Numbered from the stretch's first letter, positions 33,830 to 44,066 are shown. The stretch is 64,000 nt of DNA from Marinobacter maritimus (GCF_007671675.1 NZ_VCGW01000002.1:372001-436000), one strand, 5' to 3'. Notes: generated by a model not told the origin, from the letters alone. Made by a program: numbers and translations.

Positions 33830-36280
33830 ATGATGACTTTTATCCTGTTTCTGGTGGCGCTGACAGCCTTGCTGGTGGTCATGCGACGTGAATCCGGTGC
33901 CAAGCCGGCTATTGGTGTGATGATTGTGGTTGGCTTGCTGTCGATGATGTTTGCATCCGGATGGCTGGCCCTGGTTCTCTTTATCGGCGCCGCTATTACG
34001 GCTGCGGCCGGATTGCCGGGGTTGCGCCAGAACTGGCTCACGCCACGTGTCTTCGCCATGTTTAAAAAGGTTGCCCCGAAAGTCTCTGATACCGAGAAGG
34101 TAGCCCTTGAAGCGGGCACGGTAGGCTGGGACGGCGAACTGTTTACCGGCCGGCCCGACTGGCACAACCTGCTGATCAACCGCCATACCGGTTTGAGCGA
34201 AGAAGAGCAGGCGTTTGTGGACAATCAATGCGTTCAGGCCATATCCATGTGCGATGCCTGGGATATTGCTGTCGAGCGCGCCGATCTTCCGAAAGAACTT
34301 TGGGATTTCCTCAAGAAAGAAAAGTTTTTCGGGATGATTATCCCGAAAGAGTACGGTGGGTTGGGTTTCTCCGCCAAGGCTCAGACGGCGGTACTGCAGA
34401 AAATTGCAGCCAATGAAATGCTCATGGTTTCAGTAGGCGTACCCAACTCTCTCGGTCCCGGTGAATTGCTGCTCAAGTACGGTACTGATGAACAGAAGAA
34501 TCACTATTTGCCGCGCCTGGCTGATGGTCGCGAAATTCCCTGCTTTGGTTTGACCGGCCCCCGTGCGGGCTCAGACGCCACCTCATTGCCGGATGCCGGC
34601 ATTGTGTGCAAGCGTATGATCGACGGCAAGGAAGTGGTTGGTATCAAGCTCGATTTTGAAAAGCGCTGGATTACGCTTGCGCCCATCGCAACCGTGGTTG
34701 GTTTGGCGTTCCGTATGTTTGACCCGGACGGCCTGCTCGGCGATACCGAAGACTATGGCATTACCTGTGCACTGATACCCCGCGATACCAAGGGTATGGA
34801 AATTGGCCGCCGTCATTGCCCCATCGGTAGCCCATTCCTGAACGGTCCGATCATTGGGAAAGATGTTTTTATCCCGCTGGATTACATTATTGGCGGCATG
34901 GAAATGGCCGGCCAGGGCTGGCGTATGCTGGTTGAGTGTCTCTCTGTCGGCCGCTGTATCACCTTGCCCTCCGGCGCGGCGGGTTCTGCCGCTTACGCCG
35001 TTGGCACTGCGGGTGGTTTCACCCGCATCCGTCGACAGTTCAACACCCCGGTGGCGGATATGGAAGGTGTGCAGGAGCCTTTGGCCCGCATCGCCGCAAA
35101 AACCTATATTGCACAATCTGCGGTTAACCACACTGCAAACATGATCGACAAGGGCGAGAAACCCGCTGTCCCATCAGCCATCCTCAAGTATCACCTGACC
35201 GAATTCCAGCGTGAAATCCTGACGGACGCCATGGATGTTCACGGTGGTAAAACAGTGACGCTAGGCCCACGTAACTATCTAGGTATTGGCTACAGCGGTG
35301 CTGCGGTATCCATTACGGTAGAGGGTGCAAATATCATGACCCGCAGCCTGATGATATTCGGCCAGGGCGCTATCCGTTGTCATCCTTACGTGCTGAAAGA
35401 ACTGGCTGCGAAAGATAACGACGACATTCATGCATTTGACGATGCCTTCTTCGGCCATGCAGGCCTGATTTTCGGGAATGCTGCACGTGCGTTCACTCAG
35501 GGGCTTGGTCTCGGTTGCGCAGACGTACCGTTTGACAGCGCCAGCCGCAAATACGCCCAGGCAGTTGCACGCTTCAGTGCTGCTTTCGGTCTTTGCTCGG
35601 ATGCGGCCATGACCACGCTTGGCAGCGAGTTAAAAATGCGTGAGCTGATATCTGCTCGTCTCGGCGATATGCTGTCCAACCTGTATCTGGCCTCCATGGT
35701 TCTCAAGAACTGGCACGAAACCCAGCCGGTGGAAGGTGAAAAAGAAGTGATGCAGTACAGCCTTGGCTTGTTGTTGCATCGCACAGAAGAAGCGCTGGAT
35801 GGCTTCCTGCAAAATCTGCCGAATCGCGCGGTTGCTTTGATTCTGCGCGCAGTTACCCTACCTCTGGGCCGGAGTTGGGGTAATCCCCATGACGATCAGG
35901 CGCGCAAGCTTGCGCGGTTTATCTCGACAGATACGCCTATCCGTCACAAGCTGCTTGCTAGCACCTGGACCACAGAAGGTGAAGGCGATGTAGAAAACCC
36001 CGTGGCTCGTTATAATGATCTGCTGAAAGACTATGACAAAGCCGAGCAACTCTACCGCAAAGCAACCAAAGCCTACGCCAAAGGCGAATTGCCAATGACC
36101 GCACTGCACCCGGAAGAGCGCTTCGAAGCGGCGCTGGAAGCGGGGATATACACCAGGGAAGAAGCTGAATTCATGCGCGAGTATGAAGTTGTTGTTCTGG
36201 AAATGCTGAGTGTAGACGACTTTCCGTTTGACGAGTTTGCCCGGAACAAGGAAACGTTGATTGATCACAACCCGGCATAA
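33830..36280 (+). CDS. fadE: Acyl-CoA dehydrogenase FadE
   Basis: An 816-residue, membrane-associated acyl-CoA dehydrogenase that starts each cycle of beta-oxidation; E. coli FadE has 814. Two N-terminal hydrophobic segments (about 1-22 and 25-55) anchor it. The dehydrogenase core has FFGMIIPKEYGGLGFSA near 168-184, CFGLTGPRAGSDATS near 241-255 and a C-terminal domain of about 250 residues found only in FadE-type enzymes. It stands alone; crcB follows. Preference for medium to long chains is inferred from the family. Confidence 0.95.
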   Translation: MMTFILFLVALTALLVVMRRESGAKPAIGVMIVVGLLSMMFASGWLALVLFIGAAITAAAGLPGLRQNWLTPRVFAMFKKVAPKVSDTEKVALEAGTVGWDGELFTGRPDWHNLLINRHTGLSEEEQAFVDNQCVQAISMCDAWDIAVERADLPKELWDFLKKEKFFGMIIPKEYGGLGFSAKAQTAVLQKIAANEMLMVSVGVPNSLGPGELLLKYGTDEQKNHYLPRLADGREIPCFGLTGPRAGSDATSLPDAGIVCKRMIDGKEVVGIKLDFEKRWITLAPIATVVGLAFRMFDPDGLLGDTEDYGITCALIPRDTKGMEIGRRHCPIGSPFLNGPIIGKDVFIPLDYIIGGMEMAGQGWRMLVECLSVGRCITLPSGAAGSAAYAVGTAGGFTRIRRQFNTPVADMEGVQEPLARIAAKTYIAQSAVNHTANMIDKGEKPAVPSAILKYHLTEFQREILTDAMDVHGGKTVTLGPRNYLGIGYSGAAVSITVEGANIMTRSLMIFGQGAIRCHPYVLKELAAKDNDDIHAFDDAFFGHAGLIFGNAARAFTQGLGLGCADVPFDSASRKYAQAVARFSAAFGLCSDAAMTTLGSELKMRELISARLGDMLSNLYLASMVLKNWHETQPVEGEKEVMQYSLGLLLHRTEEALDGFLQNLPNRAVALILRAVTLPLGRSWGNPHDDQARKLARFISTDTPIRHKLLASTWTTEGEGDVENPVARYNDLLKDYDKAEQLYRKATKAYAKGELPMTALHPEERFEAALEAGIYTREEAEFMREYEVVVLEMLSVDDFPFDEFARNKETLIDHNPA

Positions 36281-36297
36281 AATGGTGATTGGCGAAC

Positions 36298-36678
36298 ATG
36301 TGGCTATCGATCCTTGCCGTTAGCGCTGGCGCCGTTCTCGGCGCCAATCTGCGCTGGTTGTTGGGGCTATGGCTGAATACAAGCTATCACGCCATTCCCC
36401 TGGGAACGCTTGCAGCCAATCTCGGAGGAGGTTGGCTGGTTGGGTTGCTGATCGGGTATTTCAGTCATTCCAGTGCGCTGGCGCCCGAGTGGCGCCTGTT
36501 TGCCATCACCGGTCTGTGCGGTGCCCTGACAACCTTCTCCACGTTTTCCCTTGAGATGTTTGCTGCGATTCAAGAGGGTAAATGGGCCATGGCGGTAACC
36601 GGTATTCTGGTTCATGTCCTTGGCTCCATTCTGATGACGGCGTTGGGTATTTACTTCTTTGGTCTTGTGAAGGGCTGA
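36298..36678 (+). CDS. crcB: Fluoride ion channel CrcB (Fluc)
   Basis: A 126-residue membrane protein with four helices that works as a dual-topology dimer exporting fluoride. GANLRWLLG near 17-25, LAANLGGGWLVG near 39-50 and GLCGALTTFSTFSLE near 72-86 are the pore-lining motifs, with the two FxxF-type phenylalanines in TTFSTFS. I use ATG 36298; TTG nine bases earlier is in frame. I saw no fluoride riboswitch in the 17-base gap after fadE, so it may be expressed with fadE. Confidence 0.93.
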   Translation: MWLSILAVSAGAVLGANLRWLLGLWLNTSYHAIPLGTLAANLGGGWLVGLLIGYFSHSSALAPEWRLFAITGLCGALTTFSTFSLEMFAAIQEGKWAMAVTGILVHVLGSILMTALGIYFFGLVKG

Positions 36679-36913
36679 CTGGTAACTTTACGTACAGGAT
36701 TTGTTTCAAATCTACTTGGCAAGCCGGTTATTCAGTAGTAGAGTGTTTTGGAAGGAAAGATTCAGTAAAGCATTTCATGAATAAGACGTACTCCGCAGTT
36801 AGTAGTGACCGTCCTGTTTTTGATTCCGCGAGTTCTGTATTTCCGTAAAACGCTGACCAGCCACATTCAGTGAATGGCAGCAGATAATATGATTGATTTC
36901 AGGAAGTTTAAGT
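36679..36913 (+). promoter_or_regulatory. Promoter and long 5' leader of the cold-shock gene
   Basis: This 235-base stretch has no coding frame worth noting. Cold-shock genes of the cspA group often have 5' leaders over 150 nt that refold in the cold. The AT-rich sequence here and the AGGAAG ribosome site 7 bases before the gene are compatible with that. I could not define the promoter. Confidence 0.4.
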
Positions 36914-37120
36914 ATGTCTACTACTACCGGTACTGTTAAGTTCTTCAACGAAGCAAAAGGCTTTGGCTTTATCACTCGTGAAGGCGGCCCGGACGTTTTT
37001 GTTCATTACAGCGCTATTCAGGGCAGCGGTTTCAAGACTCTGGCCGAAGGCCAGCAAGTTGAGTTCACCGTTACCCAGGGCCAGAAAGGTCCTCAGGCGG
37101 AGAACGTTACTCCTCTCTAA
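36914..37120 (+). CDS. CspA-family cold-shock protein
   Basis: A 68-residue single cold-shock domain that binds single-stranded RNA and DNA. RNP1 is KGFGFIT at 16-22 and RNP2 is VFVHYS near 29-34; the first strand is GTVKFFN. It acts as an RNA chaperone; whether it is cold-induced or constitutive cannot be judged from the protein. The start is ATG 36914, after AGGAAG. A strong terminator follows, so the gene is monocistronic. Confidence 0.95.
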   Translation: MSTTTGTVKFFNEAKGFGFITREGGPDVFVHYSAIQGSGFKTLAEGQQVEFTVTQGQKGPQAENVTPL

Positions 37121-37147
37121 TCCCGTTCGGATAGAGTAGTAACCGCC

Positions 37148-37175
37148 AAAAAGGCAGCTTCGGCTGCCTTTTTTT
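37148..37175 (+). terminator. Rho-independent terminator after the cold-shock gene
   Basis: An 11-bp stem (7 GC-rich pairs) with a TTCG tetraloop (37159-37162) and a run of seven T. It lies 27 bases after the stop codon. Confidence 0.93.
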
Positions 37176-37271
37176 GTTGGAATGGACCTGTTAATTTCAT
37201 GCGCCGGGGCCTTGATGTGATACATTTCAGCCGGACACTGAGTATTACTGGGTTAAACAACCGGAGAGCTT

Positions 37272-37847
37272 ATGAAGCTGATTGGATCGAGTACCTCGCC
37301 CTATGTTCGGCGCATCCGAATTTTGCTGGACGAAGAGCGTTACGACTTCGTTAATCTCGATATTTACGGCGCAGACCGGGATGAAATCAGGCGGACCAAT
37401 CCGGCGCTTAAAATACCGGTTCTGGAAAACGATGGTCAGGAAATCTACGACTCCCGAATTATTTCCCGTTATATCAGCGCCAAGCAAGGCAAAGACCCAC
37501 TTACCTGGGATCAGCAGAACCAGCTCACCCTGATTGATGGCGCCAACGACTCAGCCGTCATTCTGCTTCTGGCCAAACGCTCCGGGCTGGATGTAGACAC
37601 CCCGGGCGTATTGTTTTTTGATTTGCAGCGCGAGCGCATCATGACCACCATGCGCACGCTCGCCGCGCAGGTGGAAGACGGTCAGTTTGAAGATTGGAAC
37701 TACCCGGCAATGTGCCTCTATTGCCTGGTGGACTGGCTGGAATTTCGTGATCTGGTTCACTTCGCCGGTATCGAGAGCCTGCTTGCCTTCCGGGACAGCC
37801 GGAAAACCAACCCCTGGGTTGCCGAAACAGATCCGCGTAATTCATAA
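37272..37847 (+). CDS. Glutathione S-transferase-like protein
   Basis: A 191-residue protein with an N-terminal thioredoxin-like domain (about 1-75; KLIGSSTSPYVRRIRILL, then PALKIPVLENDGQEIYDSRIISRYI with the cis-Pro and the D-S glutathione contact). A helical C-terminal domain follows. The catalytic position is probably a Ser in SSTSPY. Members of this group are annotated as GSTs, but their substrates are mostly unknown. It has no operon partner, and a hairpin at about 37861-37886 with poor T content may end the message. Confidence 0.8.
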   Translation: MKLIGSSTSPYVRRIRILLDEERYDFVNLDIYGADRDEIRRTNPALKIPVLENDGQEIYDSRIISRYISAKQGKDPLTWDQQNQLTLIDGANDSAVILLLAKRSGLDVDTPGVLFFDLQRERIMTTMRTLAAQVEDGQFEDWNYPAMCLYCLVDWLEFRDLVHFAGIESLLAFRDSRKTNPWVAETDPRNS

Positions 37848-37962
37848 GCGCGATATGCCCGAAGGTGCCCGGTTTTCCGGGTACCTTGTCATGCGGTAGT
37901 TGTCGTTAATCCCTACTCTTTCCAGCTTTTCCTGTCTGAATACCCTTCTCCCAACGGATAGT

Positions 37963-37996
37963 TTGTCGCAATTGGACATCGTGTTGTCGTAATTTG
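37963..37996 (+). promoter_or_regulatory. Direct repeat upstream of phoD, weak Pho-box candidate
   Basis: TTGTCGCAATTGG (37963) recurs as TTGTCGTAATTTGG (37984), 21 bases later, about two helical turns. PhoB sites are direct repeats of CTGTCAT-like units, and phoD is a common Pho-regulon gene, so these may be degenerate Pho boxes about 120-150 bases before the start. The match to the consensus is poor. Confidence 0.3.
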
Positions 37997-38110
37997 GCAG
38001 TGCGTTTTTGACCTGAGCGGACTAATTTCTACGCAGGCGCCTTTAAGGTGCACGCTGCAATGTTTCGGGCGACGATTGCCTGATACCGGGAATTTACAGG
38101 GAAAAGAATA

Positions 38111-39853
38111 ATGAAAAGACTGACGAGACGGGATTTCTTGAAAGCGTCCGCCATGGGTATGGGTGCGGTGGTCATCTCTACAGGCCTGGCTGGCTGTGTA
38201 CTGGACAGTGATGACAAGCGCTCAACGACGTTTACCCATGGGGTTGCCAGTGGCGACCCTCTGGCGGACGGTGTCGTTCTCTGGACTCGAGTGGTGCCAG
38301 ATAAAGATCTTGATAAAGCCGTGAGCGTCGCTTGGGAGGTCGCAACAGACAGGGAGTTTGAGAACCTTGTTCATTCCGGCACTGCAGACGCTAGAAGGGC
38401 ACACGATTTTACGATCAAAGTCGATGTGCGGCGCCTTTCCGCAGGTCAAACCTACTACTACCGGTTCCATACGTCCGACAGCCAGTCGGTCGTCGGCACA
38501 ACCCTGACCTTACCCGAAGGTAGCGTCGACTCTGTGCGGTTGGCGGTGGTTTCTTGCGCCAATTACCCGGCGGGCTATTTCAACGTCTATCGTGAAATCA
38601 GTAAGCGCGATGATCTGGATGCAGTCGTGCATCTGGGTGACTATATTTACGAATACAGCAGTGAGGCTGGCAGCTATGGCGCAGCAGACGCGGCTGCGCT
38701 GGGGCGTACATTCCCTGCGGACAACAACCTTGAGCTGATCAGGCTTAATGATTACCGGCGCCGCTACGGCATCTATCGGGGCGATAGCGATCTACAGACC
38801 CTGCATAGCAAAGTACCGTTCATCGTGGTCTGGGATGACCATGAGATAGCCAACGATGCCTGGGAAAATGGCGCCAGCAACCATAATGATGGTGAAGGCG
38901 ATTATGGCACGCGGAAGCTTGAGGCGTTGCAGGCGTACTTTGAGTGGATGCCTATTCGCCCGGTGATCGAGGGCAACGATGAAGCTATTTTCCGCACTTT
39001 CCAGTTTGGCGACCTGGTGGCCCTGCATATGTTGGACACCCGCCATATGGGCCGGGATGAGCAACTGGACTATCTGGACTATTTCACGGCCACCGGGCTG
39101 GATCAGGCCCGTTTCATAGCCGATGTCGGAAGTACGAACCGTACTTTACTCGGAGCAGAGCAGCTGCTCTGGCTGCAAGCCTCGATGGGGTATTCCTCAG
39201 CTACCTGGCAAGTGTTGGGGCAGCAAATACTGATGGGGCGAATGAACCTGCCGGCAGAGTTGCTCGTCAAAATTGCAACAGAGGACTTTAACGGTTTGCC
39301 CCAACAACTTGGGGAGCTTGCAGCACTCAAGTATAGGCAGCTGCAAAATGACCCCTCCCTGACACCAACAGAGTTGGCTCGGATAAACACCGTTGCCCCA
39401 TACAACCTTGATGCGTGGGACGGTTACCAGTATGAGCGCGAAGTGGTCTTGGGCACCGCAAAGCAGTTGAACAAGAATCTTGTGGTACTGGCCGGCGACA
39501 CACATAACGCTTGGGCTAACAACCTGAAAGATATTAATGGCGACCAGATTGGCGTGGAGTTCGCAGCATCGTCGGTTTCTTCGCCGGGCCTTGAAGAGTA
39601 TCTCGAGCTGCCAGAGAACCAGATTGCTGGCGCCGAGCAGGGAATCGGCCTTCTGGTGGATGATCTGGACTATCTGAATATCAATCAGCGCGGTTATATG
39701 GTGGTGACTTTTACAGCCCAGGAAGCCCGGGCCGACTGGTATTTCGTTGATACCATCAAATCCCGGGACTACGCCATCGACACGGCGCGCAGCGAGAGCC
39801 GCATCGTCCGGCCTGGTGCAGGCAACCGGCGTGTGGAGCCGGCGCCCGTCTGA
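38111..39853 (+). CDS. phoD: PhoD-type alkaline phosphatase/phosphodiesterase, Tat-exported
   Basis: A 580-residue extracytoplasmic metallophosphatase of the PhoD family. The N-terminus has a Tat signal (RLTRRDFLKAS at 3-13), and LAGC near residue 28 may be a lipobox, implying a lipoprotein. The mature part has VASGDPLADGVVLWTRV, an N-terminal PhoD domain, HLGDYIYEY near 175, WDDHEIANDAWENG near 238 and LAGDTHNAW near 462, which hold the Ca/Fe ligands. It would release phosphate from organic esters under phosphate limitation. Confidence 0.93.
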   Translation: MKRLTRRDFLKASAMGMGAVVISTGLAGCVLDSDDKRSTTFTHGVASGDPLADGVVLWTRVVPDKDLDKAVSVAWEVATDREFENLVHSGTADARRAHDFTIKVDVRRLSAGQTYYYRFHTSDSQSVVGTTLTLPEGSVDSVRLAVVSCANYPAGYFNVYREISKRDDLDAVVHLGDYIYEYSSEAGSYGAADAAALGRTFPADNNLELIRLNDYRRRYGIYRGDSDLQTLHSKVPFIVVWDDHEIANDAWENGASNHNDGEGDYGTRKLEALQAYFEWMPIRPVIEGNDEAIFRTFQFGDLVALHMLDTRHMGRDEQLDYLDYFTATGLDQARFIADVGSTNRTLLGAEQLLWLQASMGYSSATWQVLGQQILMGRMNLPAELLVKIATEDFNGLPQQLGELAALKYRQLQNDPSLTPTELARINTVAPYNLDAWDGYQYEREVVLGTAKQLNKNLVVLAGDTHNAWANNLKDINGDQIGVEFAASSVSSPGLEEYLELPENQIAGAEQGIGLLVDDLDYLNINQRGYMVVTFTAQEARADWYFVDTIKSRDYAIDTARSESRIVRPGAGNRRVEPAPV

Positions 39854-39856
39854 TTG

Positions 39857-42256
39857 TCAGCGCAGGCCGCGGGTGATCAGGGTTGGGTCACCGCGGCCCT
39901 CCACTGCGGCCAGTTCGGCGCTGGACAGCCACTCTCCGGGAGGCTTGTCCAGAACACTGGCGCAGGCCGCCAGAGCGTGGGCCCAGGAACAACGGTTGGT
40001 AAACAGCATACCGGCCTCGTTCAGTGTGCCGCCCCGGTTGACATAGCCGAGGACTCTGCTTCGGCCCGGATCCGGGAATAGCGGGTGAAGATGTCCGCGG
40101 AATACTTCAGGTCGCATGTGTGTGAGCGCGACTCTGCGGTGCAGTCGATTCGGTAACAGGCGCTCGCGCTCAAACACGGACATGCAACTTTTCGCTTCCA
40201 GAGTGTCCCTTGGCTCGCGGAAACGCCCCGGCTCCTGTAGGTAGACCAGGCGGAACGACGTGCCGGTTTCGCGCAGGCGCTCGCAGGCGCGAATCGCCTC
40301 GGATAGCTGGTAGGCGCCGTTTGCAATGAGCAATATTGGCTCTCCTCCGGACGTATCCTCGTCAACCACCAATGCGCCCTGCCGGGCAAGCGCTTCCGCT
40401 TCGTGAGTATCAAAAACGCAAGGCCGTTCCCTTTTTGGAATGACCATGCAACTGATTTTTCCTCGCCCCGTGAAAACTGATGGGAGAACTGCCAGGGTAC
40501 TGTTGTAGTCAGCAGGGAAGATGACCCGCGACACATCGCCCATTTCTCCCAGCAGGCTTTCACAGAAAGTTGTGTCCTGGTGGGACTGTTCGTTTTTGCC
40601 GTTTTCCCAGGTATGGGAAGTGGCAATAACCGGCATGCCCAGCCAGCGCGCCGGGCGACCAACGGCTTTCTGGTGGCGTGAGAAAATGAGTTCCTGCCGG
40701 ATGGCGCCAAGCATTTTTACGCAGAAGGCTTCGTAGCTCGCAACCAGGTTGAGCCCTGCCTTGTTCGCCAGACAGGCGGATACAACGGCTTCTTCGTTGA
40801 GCACGGTGATGATTTTTCCGTGCACCGATTCCGATGAGTTTTCGGGGTCGTTCGCCCGATGCTTGAGATCTTCCAGAACACCGGTCAGGCGATTGCTCGC
40901 GAGCTCGTCAGGGTTGCCCACTCGGGCCCGGAGGTCAGGGTTTTGCGCAACAAGAGCCCGGAAAAAGCTATCCACTGCCAGCATCGGGGAAACCGGATCG
41001 TGGCGCGCGGGAATGGCTGGAATAACGATGTCTGGCGGATTGCGTTTTGCCAGTGGGTGGTCGCGCTCCAGAGGGCGAGCCTGCTGTTCGTGTTCCTTCA
41101 GGTTCAGCACGCTGTGTGCAAGTTCTTCCGGATCGACCCATAGGCGAGCGGCATGTTCCTGAAACAGCTCCCGGGAGCGCACATCCATCCGCGGGTTCCC
41201 CGGCAGCGGCAGGTTATGGGCAGAGTTCAGGCCTGCGCCGTAAAAACCAAAGCCTTTGACGGTTTCCGCAATGCCATAGGGAATACGAATCGGGTAATCC
41301 TGTTCGCCTTCCAGCGCACGGTCGCCCCGATATTGAAGAGAGAGCTCCATTTCAGTCAGGGCGCACACAAACGCCGCCGGGTCGTGGCCATCAAACCGGA
41401 AGGGATCAAAGCCCCGGGCTGCCAGATGCGCCTCGAAGCGTTCGAGCCCTTCCCGTGTACCCAGCTCGGTGCGCTGTTCAATGCGGCGACCGTTGGCAAT
41501 CATGATCGGCGTTACCAGACCACAGTCGGCCGCCCGCCACCAGCGGGGGATCCAGTCGCTACCGCGTTGCTCTTCAGCGGCGCCGTCAGAAAGAAACGCT
41601 ACCAGTGACTCACCAGGCAATGGCATATGGGCGTACTGGAGTTCTGCAAAGCCCAGATAACCGCCCTCGATAATGCCGCCCGCCGTGTATGGGTTCACGT
41701 GACTACCCAATGGCGCCGCCATACTGCCGTCCGGTTTTTGCTGGTAGCTGTAAAAATCCGCTACCATTCGTGACAGCCCGCCTGTTCCTGTATAACGTTC
41801 ATGCTGTTCCGGGAGCAGATTACCGGTCAGTACGTTCAGCGCGTCGATGGCTGCCACGCAATGCCCCTGGCCCATCAGCCAGCTTCGGGTTCGCCCGGTC
41901 AGGTTATTGAGAGCCATGTATGCCGCGTAAGCGGGCACCATATTCAGTGCTCCGCCGGTATGGCCTTCAGGGTTGCTTTTGAAATCCCGTGCCGCCAGCG
42001 GGGCGCCAGAGCTGTCAACGCGTGTGGCATAAGTCATGTGCACAACCAGCCACAGACCCGCGCTGGTCAGCCGGTCGAGATCTGCCAGTTTGCGATAGAC
42101 GGTTGCAGTATCGGGTTGAAGCCCGGCAGCCACAAGGCGTGAAGCGAGCGCCTGTACGTGATCGCAGGTGGTAGCGGTGTGCTGGATCACGCCATAGCCG
42201 CGGCGCCAGAGTTCATACTCAGGGCAAGCCGTTGATGGCGAAGTGGGTGATGACAT
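39857..42256 (-). CDS. Divergent phosphoketolase-family thiamine diphosphate enzyme
   Basis: A 799-residue protein with the three-domain layout of phosphoketolases (XFP), which cleave xylulose 5-phosphate or fructose 6-phosphate to acetyl phosphate. Recognisable parts are GSHVNPYTAGGIIEGGYLGF (about 208-227), LSDGAAEEQ (ThDP/Mg region), TSHTWENGKNEQSHQDTTF (compare SHVWRQDHNGFSHQDPGF in XFP) and a C-terminal NRGGTLNEAGM. The canonical GHGGP is replaced by GQGHCVAA near 128-135, and other conserved residues also differ. It belongs to a poorly characterised sister clade, and the reaction is uncertain. Acetate kinase and phosphotransacetylase genes are not nearby. Confidence 0.7.
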   Translation of the reverse strand: MSSPTSPSTACPEYELWRRGYGVIQHTATTCDHVQALASRLVAAGLQPDTATVYRKLADLDRLTSAGLWLVVHMTYATRVDSSGAPLAARDFKSNPEGHTGGALNMVPAYAAYMALNNLTGRTRSWLMGQGHCVAAIDALNVLTGNLLPEQHERYTGTGGLSRMVADFYSYQQKPDGSMAAPLGSHVNPYTAGGIIEGGYLGFAELQYAHMPLPGESLVAFLSDGAAEEQRGSDWIPRWWRAADCGLVTPIMIANGRRIEQRTELGTREGLERFEAHLAARGFDPFRFDGHDPAAFVCALTEMELSLQYRGDRALEGEQDYPIRIPYGIAETVKGFGFYGAGLNSAHNLPLPGNPRMDVRSRELFQEHAARLWVDPEELAHSVLNLKEHEQQARPLERDHPLAKRNPPDIVIPAIPARHDPVSPMLAVDSFFRALVAQNPDLRARVGNPDELASNRLTGVLEDLKHRANDPENSSESVHGKIITVLNEEAVVSACLANKAGLNLVASYEAFCVKMLGAIRQELIFSRHQKAVGRPARWLGMPVIATSHTWENGKNEQSHQDTTFCESLLGEMGDVSRVIFPADYNSTLAVLPSVFTGRGKISCMVIPKRERPCVFDTHEAEALARQGALVVDEDTSGGEPILLIANGAYQLSEAIRACERLRETGTSFRLVYLQEPGRFREPRDTLEAKSCMSVFERERLLPNRLHRRVALTHMRPEVFRGHLHPLFPDPGRSRVLGYVNRGGTLNEAGMLFTNRCSWAHALAACASVLDKPPGEWLSSAELAAVEGRGDPTLITRGLR

Positions 42257-42389
42257 GGCGTGCCTCCACGGCTTGATTATTTGAATGCGATTTTAAGACA
42301 CGCAGCCCGAAAATCGTTTGATACAGGTCAGTCAGACCTGCTTCTGACACCAAACGCAGTTTGTGAACACTTTTTATGAGGAGAGACCG

Positions 42390-44066
42390 ATGACCGATGA
42401 CAAGCGCCGCCGTTATTCCGCCCCTGTGGTGGACGGTATTGGCAAGTCCGCCAGCCGTGCGATGCTCCGGGCCGTCGGCTTCACCGATGAAGATTTTCGC
42501 AAACCCCAGATTGGTATTGCTTCAACCTGGAGCAACCTGACGCCCTGTAATATGCACATCCACGAGCTGGCAGAAGCCTCCTCGGCGGGTGCCGATGCGG
42601 CGGGTGGCAAGTCACTGATCTTTAACACCATCACCGTTTCCGACGGCATTGCCAACGGCACTCTCGGGATGAAGTACTCTCTGGTTTCCCGCGAAGTCAT
42701 CGCAGACTCCATAGAAACCGTCGCTGGCTGCGAAGGATTTGACGGGCTGGTCGCCATCGGCGGCTGTGACAAGAATATGCCGGGCTGCATGATGGGTCTT
42801 GCCCGCCTGAACCGGCCATCGGTGTTTGTGTACGGCGGCACCATCATGCCCGGTGAAAACCACACGGATATTGTTTCGGTTTTCGAGGCGGTGGGCGCTC
42901 ACGCCCGGGGTGACCTTGACTTGATCGAGGTAAAGCAAATCGAGGAAACAGCCATTCCAGGCCCCGGTTCCTGCGGCGGCATGTACACCGCCAATACCAT
43001 GGCATCCGCGATTGAGGCCATGGGCATGAGCCTGCCCGGCAGCTCAGCTCAGAATGCGGTATCCGACACCAAGACGGACGATTGCCGAGCCGCCGGTGCG
43101 GCGGTTCTGAATCTTCTGGACAAAGATATCAAGCCTTCGGATATCATGACCCGTCAGGCATTTGAAAATGCCATTACCGTTGTGATTGCCCTGGGCGGTT
43201 CAACCAACGCGGTGCTCCATCTTCTGGCCATGGCCAGCACCGTTGATGTTGAGCTGAGTCTGGAAGATTTTGTCGAGCTTGGTAAGCGCGTGCCTGTGCT
43301 GGCAGACCTGCGCCCGAGCGGGCATTACATGATGTCAGAACTGGTGGCGATTGGCGGTATTCAGCCCCTGATGAAGATGTTGCTGGAGCGGGGCTTGCTG
43401 CACGGGGACTGTCTGACCGTAACCGGGCAGACGATGGCGGAAAACCTGAAGCATGTTGCGCCTTACCCTGAGGCACAGGACATCATTCATGCCTTTGACA
43501 ATCCTGTCAAGGCCGACAGCCATTTGCGCATTCTCTACGGCAACCTCGCTCCGGAGGGCTCGGTGGCGAAGATTACCGGAAAGGAAGGTACTCACTTTTC
43601 CGGTCGCGCCCGGGTATTCCACTCTGAAGAAGAGGCCCAGGACAGAATTATGGATGGGACGGTCGTTGCCGGTGATGTGCTGGTTATCCGCTACGAAGGG
43701 CCCAAAGGAGGCCCGGGTATGCGCGAGATGCTGACGCCGACGTCGGCAATCATGGGTAAAGGGCTTGGCAACGATGTGGCGCTGATTACAGACGGTCGTT
43801 TTTCCGGCGGCAGCCACGGTTTTGTTGTCGGTCACATTACGCCGGAAGCCGCAAACGGTGGCCCCATTGCGCTGGTTGAGGATGGCGATACAATTACCAT
43901 TGATGCGGTTGCCAACAGCATTGAGCTGAATATATCCCCTGAAGAACTGGAGCGCCGGCGTGCCGCTTGGGCAGCGCCCGAGCCACGCTTTACCCGCGGA
44001 GTGCTGGCAAAATACGCCCGCACCGTAAGTTCCGCATCCACGGGTGCCGTTACCGATCTGCCGTAG
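42390..44066 (+). CDS. ilvD: Dihydroxy-acid dehydratase IlvD (short type)
   Basis: An iron-sulfur dehydratase of valine, leucine and isoleucine synthesis, 558 residues. This is the shorter IlvD/Edd type rather than the 616-residue E. coli form. Cluster and metal ligands are in [16 protein letters not shown] and [31 protein letters not shown] is the C-terminal signature. GAGGAGAG lies before ATG 42390. Some members of this family instead dehydrate sugar acids, but the motifs and absence of sugar genes favour the branched-chain role. Confidence 0.9.
   Translation: MTDDKRRRYSAPVVDGIGKSASRAMLRAVGFTDEDFRKPQIGIASTWSNLTPCNMHIHELAEASSAGADAAGGKSLIFNTITVSDGIANGTLGMKYSLVSREVIADSIETVAGCEGFDGLVAIGGCDKNMPGCMMGLARLNRPSVFVYGGTIMPGENHTDIVSVFEAVGAHARGDLDLIEVKQIEETAIPGPGSCGGMYTANTMASAIEAMGMSLPGSSAQNAVSDTKTDDCRAAGAAVLNLLDKDIKPSDIMTRQAFENAITVVIALGGSTNAVLHLLAMASTVDVELSLEDFVELGKRVPVLADLRPSGHYMMSELVAIGGIQPLMKMLLERGLLHGDCLTVTGQTMAENLKHVAPYPEAQDIIHAFDNPVKADSHLRILYGNLAPEGSVAKITGKEGTHFSGRARVFHSEEEAQDRIMDGTVVAGDVLVIRYEGPKGGPGMREMLTPTSAIMGKGLGNDVALITDGRFSGGSHGFVVGHITPEAANGGPIALVEDGDTITIDAVANSIELNISPEELERRRAAWAAPEPRFTRGVLAKYARTVSSASTGAVTDLP

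Noticed and set aside
36679..36913. A fluoride or other riboswitch near crcB and the cold-shock gene
   Set aside because: The stretch lies downstream of crcB, and no fluoride-motif pseudoknot sequence was recognised.
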